DNA of 40,741 nucleotides, from positions 1-40,741 of the forward strand of contig JABANN010000307.1 in the NCBI GenBank assembly GCA_013115125.1, in the 5' to 3' direction. Shown here one piece after another: positions 1 to 9,208 of the stretch. The position numbers and the translations under genes are program-made. The DNA comes from Perkinsus olseni. Lineage: Eukaryota; Perkinsozoa; Perkinsida. The notes beneath the pieces were generated by a model. It did no database searches and was not told the DNA's origin. It worked only from the letters and a program-made list of their open reading frames with translations. Positions within the stretch are counted from its first letter, which is position 1; each line of letters opens with the position of its first letter.

Positions 1-30
1 TAGTTGAGAGAATGGAGTGATAATGCGAGG

Positions 31-1068
31 CTAGTATGAGCACAGCTCCATTGTGTTATGTAGACAGTGCACGTGTTGGTCCCACACAGTAGAAAAACCA
101 CCAGCGTAGGCGATGTCGCCGTAAATGATGCTCAACCTAAACTTCTCGTTGGCCCTCACGTGAGCCAGCACACGGCCAGGATCCGAGTCTGGGAACTGGA
201 GGACTCCGAAACCGCTGACACCTCCCAGAATGCCGCCACCAGTAGTCCCCAAGTCACCAACAAGGAACACGCTGTGCCTTAGAGGGTCTCCAGCGACCAG
301 GCGTGGGGAGGGAGTGAACGTTCTGGAGGTACCGCTGCCTGTTGTGATTCGGATCGTAGAACCCTGGGCTACGTTGGGAATCGTAACCGAGTGGAAATAT
401 CCGGGGTCCCTGAACCCTTGACGTGTAGCTGGAATAGAGCACATATCCTGTGCCTTGTAGGTGCGGGGGCTACTGGTCTCATCATAACGAGTGGGTGTAG
501 TGGTACCGGGCCTCTGGTAGGATACGCTACCTTGCTCACTGGAGGCACTCACCCAATGGACTTGAAGGTTATCATCACCAACAACAGTAACAGCTTGTGT
601 TGGCTCATCATCACCCTGGGCGAAGGTAAGATCTGTTGAACAGACATCCGTACCATCAGCAGTACGATAACTGACCGTGTAACCACCACCACGTGGGTTG
701 ACAGGTCGGAGATCATAACCATCACTCCCAGTCAAAGCCGAGACCAGCACGCGCAGCATGGATAGTGAGGGTGCATCCTTCGGGGAGAACACGATAGTAT
801 CTCCAGTTAGCGCCTGCCGGTCTTTGGCCAACTGTATCTTCACAGGGTCATAACTGTGCTGTAGAACGTTCGGGTTGAGTCGAAAGTGCGATCCACGGCA
901 ACTGGAAGGGCTCGAAGTAGGAGACCTGACAGTAGTGGCGGGAGGAGTACTGGTAGTGGTGGTGCTCACAGGCGAAGAAGACGAGCAGCCCGCAAGATGG
1001 CAAAAGAAAGCGACAAGCAGAACCGATGGGGCGACTTTGCCAATAGGATGGTCAACAAGACTGGGCAT
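31..1068 (-). CDS. Purple acid phosphatase-like protein, 5' part, runs off left edge
   Basis: N-terminal part of a secreted or membrane-anchored metallophosphoesterase, paralogous to the gene just upstream at 1429-3111. The start is taken as ATG at 1068, followed by a hydrophobic segment (VLLVAFFCHLAGC) and a Ser/Thr-rich linker, which suggests a signal peptide or anchor. A fibronectin-like N-terminal domain follows (LQVHWVSASSEQGSVSYQR), then the first metal motifs VFLVGDLGTTGG and GDIAYAGG. Similarity to the paralogue stops after VWDQH at about position 73, where a GT could be a donor; the open frame itself stops at 31. The later motifs (GNHE, HRP, GHxH) would have to lie left of the window. 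It could be an intron-split gene or a truncated copy; the window cannot decide. Family assignment is firm; the 3' structure is not. Confidence 0.7.
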   Translation of the reverse strand: MPSLVDHPIGKVAPSVLLVAFFCHLAGCSSSSPVSTTTTSTPPATTVRSPTSSPSSCRGSHFRLNPNVLQHSYDPVKIQLAKDRQALTGDTIVFSPKDAPSLSMLRVLVSALTGSDGYDLRPVNPRGGGYTVSYRTADGTDVCSTDLTFAQGDDEPTQAVTVVGDDNLQVHWVSASSEQGSVSYQRPGTTTPTRYDETSSPRTYKAQDMCSIPATRQGFRDPGYFHSVTIPNVAQGSTIRITTGSGTSRTFTPSPRLVAGDPLRHSVFLVGDLGTTGGGILGGVSGFGVLQFPDSDPGRVLAHVRANEKFRLSIIYGDIAYAGGFSTVWDQHVHCLHNTMELCSY

Positions 1069-1428
1069 TCGGGAAACAAAAGAAGCCCTGGTCCGAATCC
1101 TGAGGCCCACCGGCAACACGGCACAAGGAGTCGCGAGAAAAAAACGTACAAAGGCCCGCCTTATTGCGATAGCCAGACGATGAGTTCAAACGCTCGCAGA
1201 TTACAGGTTACCGTTGCATCATGCAAGTTGGTGAGACGATTACGTCACCAATGAGCGTTCCTTCCCGAAGCGCAAAGACTTCGTCAACAACAAAAGGTCG
1301 TCGGGCAAGCGGTTCCAAGTCCTTCACAAACCTATTACTTCAAATTTTAACTACGTCAAAGCACCTCGAGAAAAAGATGAAGCCGCCAGGCAGCCGTAGG
1401 ATTAGCAGTTGAATCAAGACGCAATTCA
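1069..1428. other. Intergenic spacer between the tandem phosphatases
   Basis: About 360 bp between the stop of the downstream-facing paralogue and the start of the other. No open frame with family similarity, no tRNA and no strong repeat was seen. It should hold the 3' end of the gene at 1429-3111 and the promoter of the gene at 31-1068, both on the minus strand. Confidence 0.5.
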
Positions 1429-3111
1429 TCACTTTTGCAAGACATATCTGTCCATGACCTTAACACTCTGCCCACTAGCATTCGGCGGGTGTCCCCAAAA
1501 GATGCACTCGAGTATGCTTGCATTATGGACCTTCATCTCGGTGTAGCCAAGCACTGTATCATATACCACCTCCGACCACCACGGTCTGGTATGATCACAA
1601 GGGTAAGCGAGGTACCGAGGGGAGCCGATCAGGGCATGATAAGTGCCATTGATGGGCTTGGTCCGCTCATAGCGATGCCAGTGCCCAGTGACGAAGAGAT
1701 CAACACCAAATTCTTCGAGTAACGGTTTAATATCAGATTCCATGTGCTGCAAAATACCACTTTCCATTCCGGGGTTTGTGCAGGTCTGATAGACAGGACG
1801 GTGAGAAGTGAAGACCAGCCATGGCGTGACACTTCTGTTGACCTTGGAAAGATCATCTCTGAGCCACCGATGCTGGGCGCTGCCGTTGGTAAATTCATGT
1901 TCGCTCGACATCATCACATAGTGCACCAGACCGTGGTCGAAGGAGTACCACCAGGCGAAGCCAGAATCGTTAAACCTCGGATAACGATGCTTGAACGGCA
2001 CGCCACACTCGCCACCAGCGTCATTGAACATGTAATTATTAGTAAAGTTGGGCTGCCAGGTCTGAGAGTTGTTCGTAGAGCCCCACTCATGATTGCCAAC
2101 GCTGACCATGAGAGGGTTCTGCATACCGAAGGTGTCTTCTATTTCCGCGCCATATTGGTCCCAGAGGGTGAGGAAACCGTTGGCGTAGGCCAGGTCGCCA
2201 ATAAGTACGTTCAGACGAATGTTCTTGTTCGCTGTAATCGCCGTTTGAGCAGGGCTTTGAAAGTCACCATAGAAGATCTTACCAAACCCTTCAGCCCCTC
2301 CCAGGGTGGTGACACCAGTGAAGCCCAAGTCACCGAACAAACCCACGCTATGCGGGGTAGGGTCGCCCGGCGGTAGAGCACTAGACGGCTTGAACTCTTC
2401 CGACATGACTTCATCAGACCCAAATTTTACCGTCAAATCCGGTGAATTAGGAATGAGGACGGAGTGGAAGTAGCCGGGGTCGCGCCAACCCGAACCTTTC
2501 GCGGGAAGGTCGCAGAGATCATCAACAGTATACGTCATCGGGTCGGCCATCTCGAGGGATCTCACCCAGCCTGTGGACCCTGTCTTGTACAAGACCCTCC
2601 CTCGGGCACTCGAACCGCTCACCCAGCTGATACGAAGAGACCCATTCCCCTCTGAGGTGATGTGGCCTTGCGTTGGCTCATCATCTCCCAGCCGGAAGGA
2701 TACGTCCGCGATATAGATGACCGTACCGTGCGAGTCTTGCAATCTCAACTCATAACCACTACTACGGGCATTTACAAGGTTCACGATGGCAGTGCCTCCG
2801 GGGTGCTCGGATGTCTCCAGCCGACCCACGTAGTCCGAGAGGGCATCTTTCGCGAGGATATGGATAACGTGATTTGCACGGTACTCAGAAGTCCACGAAA
2901 CTAACAGCGGGTCGAAGCTCCTCTCAAGGATGTTTGTTGACAGTTGCAGAGGCGGGGGTGGCGGTGCAGGGGTTTTTGTGGTAGTAGCGGAGGATTCCCC
3001 CGATTTAGAACAGCCCTTGAGGACGACCACGGCTGTGAAGAAGCATAAGCCCGTTATGAGCCGTCTCACAGATCGTATTCGAAGCCGTGAACAAGATGAC
3101 GCAGAGCCCAT
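1429..3111 (-). CDS. Purple acid phosphatase-like metallophosphoesterase, full length
   Basis: A single-exon frame of 560 residues with all purple acid phosphatase metal motifs in order: GLFGDLGFTG, then GDLAYANG, VSVGNHEW, a VFTSHRPVY motif supplying the general acid/metal histidine, and VTGHWHRYERT near the C-terminus. Known family members hydrolyse phosphomonoesters with a two-metal centre, usually outside the cell or in lytic compartments. The N-terminus (RRLITGLCFFTAVVVLKGC) is a signal peptide or anchor, followed by a Pro/Thr-rich linker and a fibronectin-like domain (LRISWVSGSSARGRVLYK). The start ATG at 3111 is the first in frame. Length fits high-molecular-weight PAPs. It is a tandem paralogue of the gene at 31-1068 in the same orientation. 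Substrate is unknown. Confidence 0.9.
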   Translation of the reverse strand: MGSASSCSRLRIRSVRRLITGLCFFTAVVVLKGCSKSGESSATTTKTPAPPPPPLQLSTNILERSFDPLLVSWTSEYRANHVIHILAKDALSDYVGRLETSEHPGGTAIVNLVNARSSGYELRLQDSHGTVIYIADVSFRLGDDEPTQGHITSEGNGSLRISWVSGSSARGRVLYKTGSTGWVRSLEMADPMTYTVDDLCDLPAKGSGWRDPGYFHSVLIPNSPDLTVKFGSDEVMSEEFKPSSALPPGDPTPHSVGLFGDLGFTGVTTLGGAEGFGKIFYGDFQSPAQTAITANKNIRLNVLIGDLAYANGFLTLWDQYGAEIEDTFGMQNPLMVSVGNHEWGSTNNSQTWQPNFTNNYMFNDAGGECGVPFKHRYPRFNDSGFAWWYSFDHGLVHYVMMSSEHEFTNGSAQHRWLRDDLSKVNRSVTPWLVFTSHRPVYQTCTNPGMESGILQHMESDIKPLLEEFGVDLFVTGHWHRYERTKPINGTYHALIGSPRYLAYPCDHTRPWWSEVVYDTVLGYTEMKVHNASILECIFWGHPPNASGQSVKVMDRYVLQK

Positions 3112-3544
3112 TGATGGGGTAGCAACCTACGCAGGAGAGTAAGCGTGAGTGAGGTTACCACGCGGACCGACTCCGCCGGAATCCGTCAGAGCGCACAACG
3201 GCAACTTGTGCGCCACAAGAAATATGAAATTCTTGTAACGAGAGATCCGCAGGAGTTCGATAAAATTCAACACTAGAGCTAGCAATAGGTACAGCCATAA
3301 AGTTATGGCTGTAATAATGGCGGATACGAGCTCGCCCCAGCCTTCCGCTCCCAGGATGTGGAGGTAGGGTACTAGAGGCTGCTGATTCGACCCAGAGTGG
3401 GTATGGAGTCAGGCGGCTCTAGTGTCCTACTGAACCGTGGTGGCTTCCAACTGCTGGTTGGCAACAATCACTGTTCACACCCTCACCCTCTGCATCACTA
3501 TCACCACGTTAAGAGAGGATAACGAAAATCTCCTCACATTCCGC
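3112..3544. other. Upstream region of the phosphatase gene, no gene seen
   Basis: Spacer between the phosphatase start and the transposon-like element. No supported coding exon. It contains one strong short palindrome (3290-3313), listed separately. Confidence 0.5.
3290..3313. repeat. Perfect palindrome, 11-bp arms
   Basis: Arms TACAGCCATAA and TTATGGCTGTA are separated by AG. It lies about 180 bp upstream of the phosphatase ATG, so it could be a dimeric-factor binding site or a hairpin. Function is not shown by the sequence. Confidence 0.6.
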
Positions 3545-3624
3545 GGGCACGTCCATCGGGTGTCACTAAATTCTCCGTCCTAATCACTAAAAGTAGCGCG
3601 CGCCCAACTGATCGATATCTGCGC
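3545..3624 (+). repeat. Left terminal inverted repeat of the MITE-like element
   Basis: 80 bp starting GGGCAC. It matches the reverse complement of 4113-4192 with about 7 differences; the inner GC-rich 28 bp up to ATATCTGCGC are identical. Confidence 0.85.
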
Positions 3625-3760
3625 ACCGCGTTCCCCAGGCACGTGTTGCGTTTTGCACTGCTCATAGCGCACATGGCCCATCGTATACAACCAGCGAACA
3701 CGTTCCGCTCTCGGCATGGTGATGAAGTTGGCCCTCAGCAGAAAAACAAAAGAATCGCCA

Positions 3761-3957
3761 CCAGAAACCCGAAGGATTACCCAAGGCAACCCGAAACCGG
3801 AAGGTTTACCAAGGCAACCCGAAACCGGAAGGGTTACCCAAGGCAACCCGAAACCGGAAGGTTTACCAAGGCAACCCGAAACCGGAAGGGTTACCCGAGG
3901 CAGCCAGAAACCCGAGGGATCACCCAAGGCAACCAGAAACCGGAAGGGGCTATGTAA
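3761..3957. repeat. Tandem repeat, 28/29-bp unit in alternating lengths
   Basis: About seven head-to-tail copies of a unit like GCAACCCGAAACCGGAAGG plus a short TTACC(C)AAG tail. Unit starts at 3786, 3814, 3843, 3871, 3900 and 3929 give spacings 28, 29, 28, 29, 29, so pairs form a 57-bp super-unit. The extra base is in the TTACC/TTACCC stretch. Confidence 0.9.
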
Positions 3958-3980
3958 ATTCCTCCGGAGTCCGGAGGAAT
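3958..3980. repeat. Perfect palindrome inside the MITE-like element
   Basis: Arms ATTCCTCCGGA and TCCGGAGGAAT around a single G. A related palindrome (GACTCCGG, TTT, CCGGAGTC) lies at 4067-4085. Each directly precedes one copy of the 61-bp direct repeat. Confidence 0.8.
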
Positions 3981-4112
3981 CGGCAGCAATGGGAAAGCGC
4001 GTAGATATCGATCAGTTGGGCGCGCGCAACCAGGAACCCGAAGGGTTACCCAAGGGCACTTTAATCGACTCCGGTTTCCGGAGTCCGGAAGAGGCGGCAG
4101 CAGTAGGGAAGC

Positions 4113-4192
4113 GCGCAGATATCGATCAGTTGGGCGCGCGCTAGATTTAGTGATTAGGACAGAGAATTTAGTGACAGCCGATGTTTGTGCCC
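4113..4192 (-). repeat. Right terminal inverted repeat of the MITE-like element
   Basis: Mirror of 3545-3624, ending GTGCCC. Part of it is repeated in direct orientation inside the element: 3967-4027 matches 4081-4141 over 61 bp, at a spacing of 114 bp (twice 57). Confidence 0.85.
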
Positions 4193-4200
4193 ATTCCGCG

Positions 4201-5984
4201 CGTCACGTTACATCTTGCTCTCTTGCGATTCCTCAACGACCGGGACTCATCCTCATCCTTCTCAGGTGGATGAAGTTCGGCATGTAATCATGGCTACAAC
4301 AGAACTTGGGGCCGCTAGCCGATGTCGGGCCACTGATCATAACACCACGGGTTCCGATCTACAACCGTTGTGCCCCAGCCGGCGTCCTTGGGGTTGGTTC
4401 GGTTGGCCTAGTGGCATGCTGATGAGTGATAAGCCTTCGACCAGTCATTTTTGACAGAAGCAGCGGCGAAGGCCTTCATTCCGATCCTCCAACCACCCAA
4501 TAGGATGACGTTCAGTTGTGACGCATCTATTGCCAAAGGTACCTGACCTCGCTGTGGCCACAAGTATGGCGGAAGAACCGCTGGTCGTGAGCATACTTGT
4601 GTTACGTTGGAAATCACGAGCATTCAAAGCGTTGTTGCATACTACACCATTTCCCGATAAAAACCTCTCACAAGCCCATTATGAGGGTGATCACTCTACT
4701 TAATTTTTGTCACAAATTTTATTTTTTTGTCGAACAATATTCACCCGAAATTTATTTCTCGTCATGCTCGATCTGAAGTGTATAGCAATCGGTTTGAAGT
4801 CAAACCGCTTCATGGCGTCACGACCTATTCATGGTAGGCTGCAGTGTAATCGATACACTTCTTCGACCTGCGTGACTACGCCAGTGCCTAGGGGCAACCA
4901 CGTGTTGTGATTGTTGCGGTACTCGACTGCCATGGTAACCTCGTCAGAGTACTCTTGGAGTATTCGTTTGATCAGTAAATGGTGTAGACATTATAGTAGG
5001 CTTTTCGGTGGCGCCATTAAACATGAGGCTTTTAAGCGTTGGCAACAGTCTCGCAATAGACGTTCAACGAATCTGCGCTCTGTGACATGCGAAAGTGACA
5101 GATGTGAAGCGCTGTGTAGATGTTGCTTCGCACGTCCATGACGGCGCTGGCGACGTCGCAGTTTCTGGGGATGAATGATCGCTCAAGAAGAGCCGGAGGG
5201 CTCATACCCTCTCACCATCACCAGCTAGTGGGCCTGACGAGCAGTTGCCGTTCCTCAGTCTGTGAGGCAGGCTGATTGTCGCTGTTATCCGCTTTGTACG
5301 CCAGCACGGCCCATCTCCTACCAAGGTGGTGGGTCGACTGAGAAGTAACGGATGCATCAACCTCGCTTAAGCTTGCGGACGTCCAGAGGCTTCCCCATAG
5401 CCGCCCCTGCTTTCAGTACATGTCATGACTCAGTTAAGGCAATGTGTGCGCGTGTGCAAGTTTATAGGCAGACTTTACCGATGGGCTCGATTCCGTGGTG
5501 GCTTTTGGCGCTGATCGTTACGAAGAGATTATAAGGCGCTTTCTCGGAAGGCTTCTCTCAGGGGGTCTGCTCAGACTGAGAAGCTTCCTTTTTTCAAGTC
5601 GCCAAGTTTTCGGGAAATTTTGGCATATCCATTATCCGCAGAATTCATCATCTCAGGATGACTTGTTCGTCACATGCCCAATACTCGGCCCTCTACGTGA
5701 CCCTTCCCCCAGTCGAATTCGAGCGTGTATCGCTCCTCATCCTGACCCTAGAGAAGCTCTACAGCCCGACTGAGTTCGTGCTGCCCGACCGACCGAGCAA
5801 CTCCGTCAAGGCCACCATCAAGCGAGCGATAAAAGGCCGGTGGAAGATGTGCGCTGATCGACTGTCGCGGTTGATTTGACTTTGATTAAAGTGACCCATG
5901 ATCACGTGTAAAATTGAAGTTGTGGTATGGTCTTGCGCTCAGAGTTGGGCAAAAAGCACTCTTCAACACAAAAGCCTCTTCAGT
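4201..5984. other. Gene-poor stretch
   Basis: About 1.8 kb with only short open frames and no recognised family. One perfect inverted repeat, CGGTTTGA/TCAAACCG with AG between, lies at 4791-4808. The best-looking frame, plus strand 5658-5879 (73 residues), runs against the strand of all neighbours and matches nothing I recognise. The stretch may be the long spacer and 3' region of the membrane-protein gene ending at 5985, or decayed mobile DNA. Confidence 0.4.
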
Positions 5985-8046
5985 CTAGACACTCTCATCA
6001 ATATATTCAATAGTGAGAATCATGGGATAGCACACCATAGTGATAAGGGAAGTCCATCCGATAGCGCAAGGGACAGCGAAGAGCAGGTGCACCTGCATTG
6101 GCCACTCGGCGGAGGTACAGTCCTCCGAGTAACTTACCAAATTCACACCACCCACCATTGACGCGTTGAACACGATCATGGCAGTGGAGAATGGCAAAGT
6201 CGAAATACACGCGGCAACCAGGCGGACACCGAAGCGAAGTATATCGTCATCATCAGGATTACCTGTTGGATTATCGGAGTTAGTCCACCAATGAGCGCCA
6301 GATCGACTAAGCCGCTAACTAATTCTGTCATGGGCGTGGGAACTTCCCGCGCCTTTCTCTTCCCACTGAGACTACAGCTCGTCGTCCCGAATCGACGGCA
6401 GCAATAGAGGTCGACCGGGGGGAGCGTCTTCTCTCCGGCTAATCGATTCGCGACATGAGCTCTTCTCCCAGCGTCACGCGAGGTCGTGGATGGAAGGCTG
6501 GGGTTTTTGTGATCGATATCGAACTCAGTACTCGAGATTGCACCTAGTCGAATGGCCTAAGTCTTGTTGTAAATTACGTAATTGCCGGGAGGATCTAGTC
6601 ATAAGCTATGACTCACCCTCCAGCTAGGTTATGACTCATAACCCAGCTGGAGAGCATGACGGCAAAAACAGCAAGTACGAAAATTCGCGAGAGCACTCCT
6701 CATGCGCCTTCGCACCTCTTGTGTTGAGTTTGGGCCGATACAGTAGCTGATTCGACAACGCTGATAAGAGAATCGTGAGCATCGCCACCTGAAAGTAAGC
6801 GGGCAAATCCGCCGGTACTCAAGGGTTGTTGACTGTTGACGTGAGCACCATGTTAGTGAAGTGCCAGGGATGCTCTGCCGTGTCACAGTGAGTCGGATCG
6901 AGCAGACAGAGCTGACATCGTTCTCCGCCAGCATCGTACCACCTGAGACGACCAAGCTTCTGTGGCCCACAATCATCTCTCGAAACTTTCGATGGCTTGC
7001 GCTACAACAAGGAGAATCTGTGGCCGCCTTAGGGCCTATAAGGCCTGGTCGCGACCAATTGGCAAGAATAAGAAGAAGACCATCATCTCGCTGAACGTCT
7101 CGTTCGTGCGCATCATACACTGCCAGTGGTGGGCTAAGTTGCGCTAGATACGCTTATGTTTAATCTATCGCAAGTCGAGTAAACAAACTCCTTTGAGTTG
7201 CCGTGTTCCGCTACAGTAAGCAATCATGAAGATACTTCGAAGACTCTCCATAGAGTTGCTGCGACACCACTGGAAGCTCCTACCGGTAGAGATAGAGCAG
7301 AATCCCAACTTGCAGGGGCAAGTCGTGAAGGACACTCTTGAGTCCGACCAGCCAGGCGAAACTCGTGGAGGCCCCTCGAACGTTTTCGGTAGAAGCCCCG
7401 CCGAACCATCGCCAAACTAGAACGCATGATATCAGTGTGATCCAGCAGGAAACTCCAACCTGAGATGACAGAGACGACGCGTCCTGACGGCATCCGGAAC
7501 GGTAGCATACGAATAGCAGGTGGTAGAAGTGGCAACCTTGAGAGAGCCATTTCTGTGCCGGCGAGCAATCGTTCTACCGCGGGGCGATGGTGTGTGTGCC
7601 AGTCTAAAGTCCAACGCCGTCACCAGCTAAGTTCGACTTGCTGCCGATGCGCTTCTGGCAACGTAACGATAAGCTCTCTGTGCGATGTTTAAAAATACAT
7701 GCAGCATTGAGAGTTACAGCCCAACGTGAGACTTGTGAGAGAGTAGAGTAAGCGAGAGTTTAAGGTCCAACGCCGTCGCCGGCTTAGGCTGGGTGCCGAT
7801 GTGCTGGCACCTTAACGATGGGCTCTCTGTTGCGCTATTCAGTTAACTCGAATGCTGCTGCTACAACTGGCGGGCGGAACGAACCAGGAACAAACCATCT
7901 CGTTCAAGCCACGTTGTTGTTGCGCTGTAGCAAGCGTCTCTCACCAGGTATCTCGAAGCCGCCAAGTGGAAGTGCTCCTCGCCAACTGCATGGTCGCTGA
8001 GGGCGTGCCACGCCTTAGGCACGGAACATACTGGATGGGAGCGCAC
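5985..8046 (-). CDS. Unrecognised multi-pass membrane protein, several exons, 5' end open
   Basis: Five exon-like blocks on the minus strand join in phase: 8046-7945, 7459-7284, 6788-6643, 6262-6138 and 6092-5985 (stop TAG). Acceptors include TCATCTCAG and ACTTTCAG; donors include TTG|GTAAGT (6137) and CTG|GTGAGA (7944). The product has hydrophobic segments near CWITLISCVLVWRWF, SVLHDLPLQVGILLYLY, LVAACISTLPFSTAMIVF and WTSLITMVCYPMILTIEY, so it is polytopic. An acidic NPDDDD stretch precedes the third. No family was recognised; the HDLPLQ helix loosely recalls EDxPQ helices of some polytopic proteins. Another frame through 6788-6639 is also hydrophobic, so that exon is uncertain. A further exon-like block with donor G|GTAAAT lies at 8334-8657 and may belong to the same gene. 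Confidence 0.45.
6597..6652. repeat. Two adjacent hairpins, one a 35-bp near-perfect palindrome
   Basis: 6618-6652 is a palindrome with 17-bp arms, one mismatch and a 1-nt centre (CTCCAGCT, GGTTATGA, then the mirror). Next to it 6597-6613 pairs AGTCATA with TATGACT. The larger one covers the proposed donor of the membrane-protein exon ending at 6643. Confidence 0.7.
7602..7840. repeat. Imperfect direct repeat, about 85 bp, 156 bp apart
   Basis: 7602-7688 and 7758-7840 share GTCCAACGCCGTC, a GCCGATG core and GGCTCTCTG/AGCTCTCTG ends at about three quarters identity. Both lie in what is probably an intron of the membrane-protein gene. Confidence 0.65.
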
Positions 8047-8333
8047 CTGAGCCGCGACAGGAGTCCTCCTTGACTTTTCCGTTATGATCTTCTTTAACGG
8101 TGCGTGAACCCTTCGTTGCTATGGAGTAGGGACAAGACTGCAGTGATGCTTTTAAGGTAAAATCCTGGTACTAAAGCAACGAACCCCTCAACAGTGAACA
8201 ATATTTGCACCGGAGAAGTTGCCGTCAATTCGTCACAATAGCGGTAACGAAAACCATTATTGGGCAACTTTCTGTTACGGGCTGTTAACGACCGCGGTTA
8301 CGGTTTAAGGATGCAAAAAAACTGCGGAATTCA

Positions 8334-8657
8334 CAGCTTGACGTGGTGACATTTACCGCACAAAACAGTCTTTGGGTCCCAAACACTCAATTTGAACTTC
8401 ACAGTCGTGTTAAGTTGAGCGCTCCGAAGCCTCACCATTTCCAAGTGGGGTATGTCAGCATCCTCTACGAAGATCCTCAGTCGTTCTCGCGGCGCCTCGA
8501 AGGTCGAATCATCACCGTAGCCAACACTTCGCGTGGTATCGACGATAAGGCCGTCCCATTTTATCGGTTCCGAGAGCTGGGCGGCTGACTCAGTGCCTAG
8601 GCAGCAGCAGCGGTACTCGAGATTTGTGAGAGCGAACCAACCAGACAAGTGCGCCAA
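8334..8657 (-). other. Exon-like coding block, gene unknown
   Basis: An open minus-strand frame with protein-like composition (for example ERLRIFVEDADIPHLEMVRL) and a good internal donor after KTVLCG (G|GTAAAT). It may be an upstream exon of the membrane-protein gene, but the phase (1) does not join directly to the exon at 8046, so at least one exon or boundary is missing. The plus strand is open over the same bases, so coding status is not certain. Between 8658 and 9208 nothing else is supported. Confidence 0.3.
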
Positions 8658-9208
8658 TCGCCGGAGCTTTCAGGAGCCGTGGAGAGATGATGATCAAATC
8701 AGGATCTCATCCAGGCAAAATGTGGCGTGCGACTAAAGCCCCCCACAAGAACTGGGCACATCGGTGAGAGTCTGAAGAAGTCGGTACGCGTACGGTTATC
8801 TTCAATGCATTTCTGATTTTATTGGAAATCCTCGGAGCTGGGGAGAACATGATGTCGGTTCCAGTTGAACAGAAGAGATGATTAGGGGAAACTCAGGTAA
8901 ATCGCATATTGCATGCCCGGTTCAAACACGCAGGCCGACTAAACAGCGTTGACAAGACGGCAGCCTACTCTCATCGAGGACCATGATGCTGTGCACGCCG
9001 TAGTTCCGAGGTCTGTAGAATGTCTCAGGTGGGCCCTGGCTTCCACCACTTCTTGTTATGCGCACCTGAGCCGCAGACAGCTCCTAAGTGCACTCATCGA
9101 CTGAGCATCGGCTCTCGCGTAGTCAAGGCGAAGCTCTTGGCGTGTTTAAACGCTGAACTCGTCGGAGGTACTGAGCTCCTCAATGCCAAACGAGTGCTCC
9201 GACGAGCT

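Larger units (their letters stand above)
3545..4192. mobile_element. MITE-like terminal-inverted-repeat element, 648 bp
   Basis: A non-autonomous DNA-transposon-like element. It is bounded by long inverted repeats (left 3545-3624, right 4113-4192; about 73 of 80 positions match) that start GGGCAC. It is flanked by ATTCCGC(G) on both sides (3538-3545 and 4193-4200), read as a 7-8 bp target-site duplication. The inside carries a 28/29-bp tandem array (3761-3957), two perfect short palindromes and a direct copy of part of the right terminal repeat. No transposase is present; an open frame through the tandem array is a by-product of its 57-bp super-period. Duplication length would suit hAT, P or Merlin groups, but the ends do not identify a superfamily. 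The TIR identity suggests a moderately recent insertion. Confidence 0.85.

Noticed and set aside
3643-4144. Open frames through the tandem array, read as proline- and threonine-rich proteins
   Set aside because: They follow from the 57-bp (19-codon) super-period; several frames and both strands are open, and the region is a transposon-like element.
5658-5879. Plus-strand frame of 73 residues (EKLYSPTEFVLPDRPSNSV)
   Set aside because: Codons look reasonable, but it opposes the strand of every neighbour, lacks a family and no splice partner was found. Kept only as a note in the gene-poor stretch.
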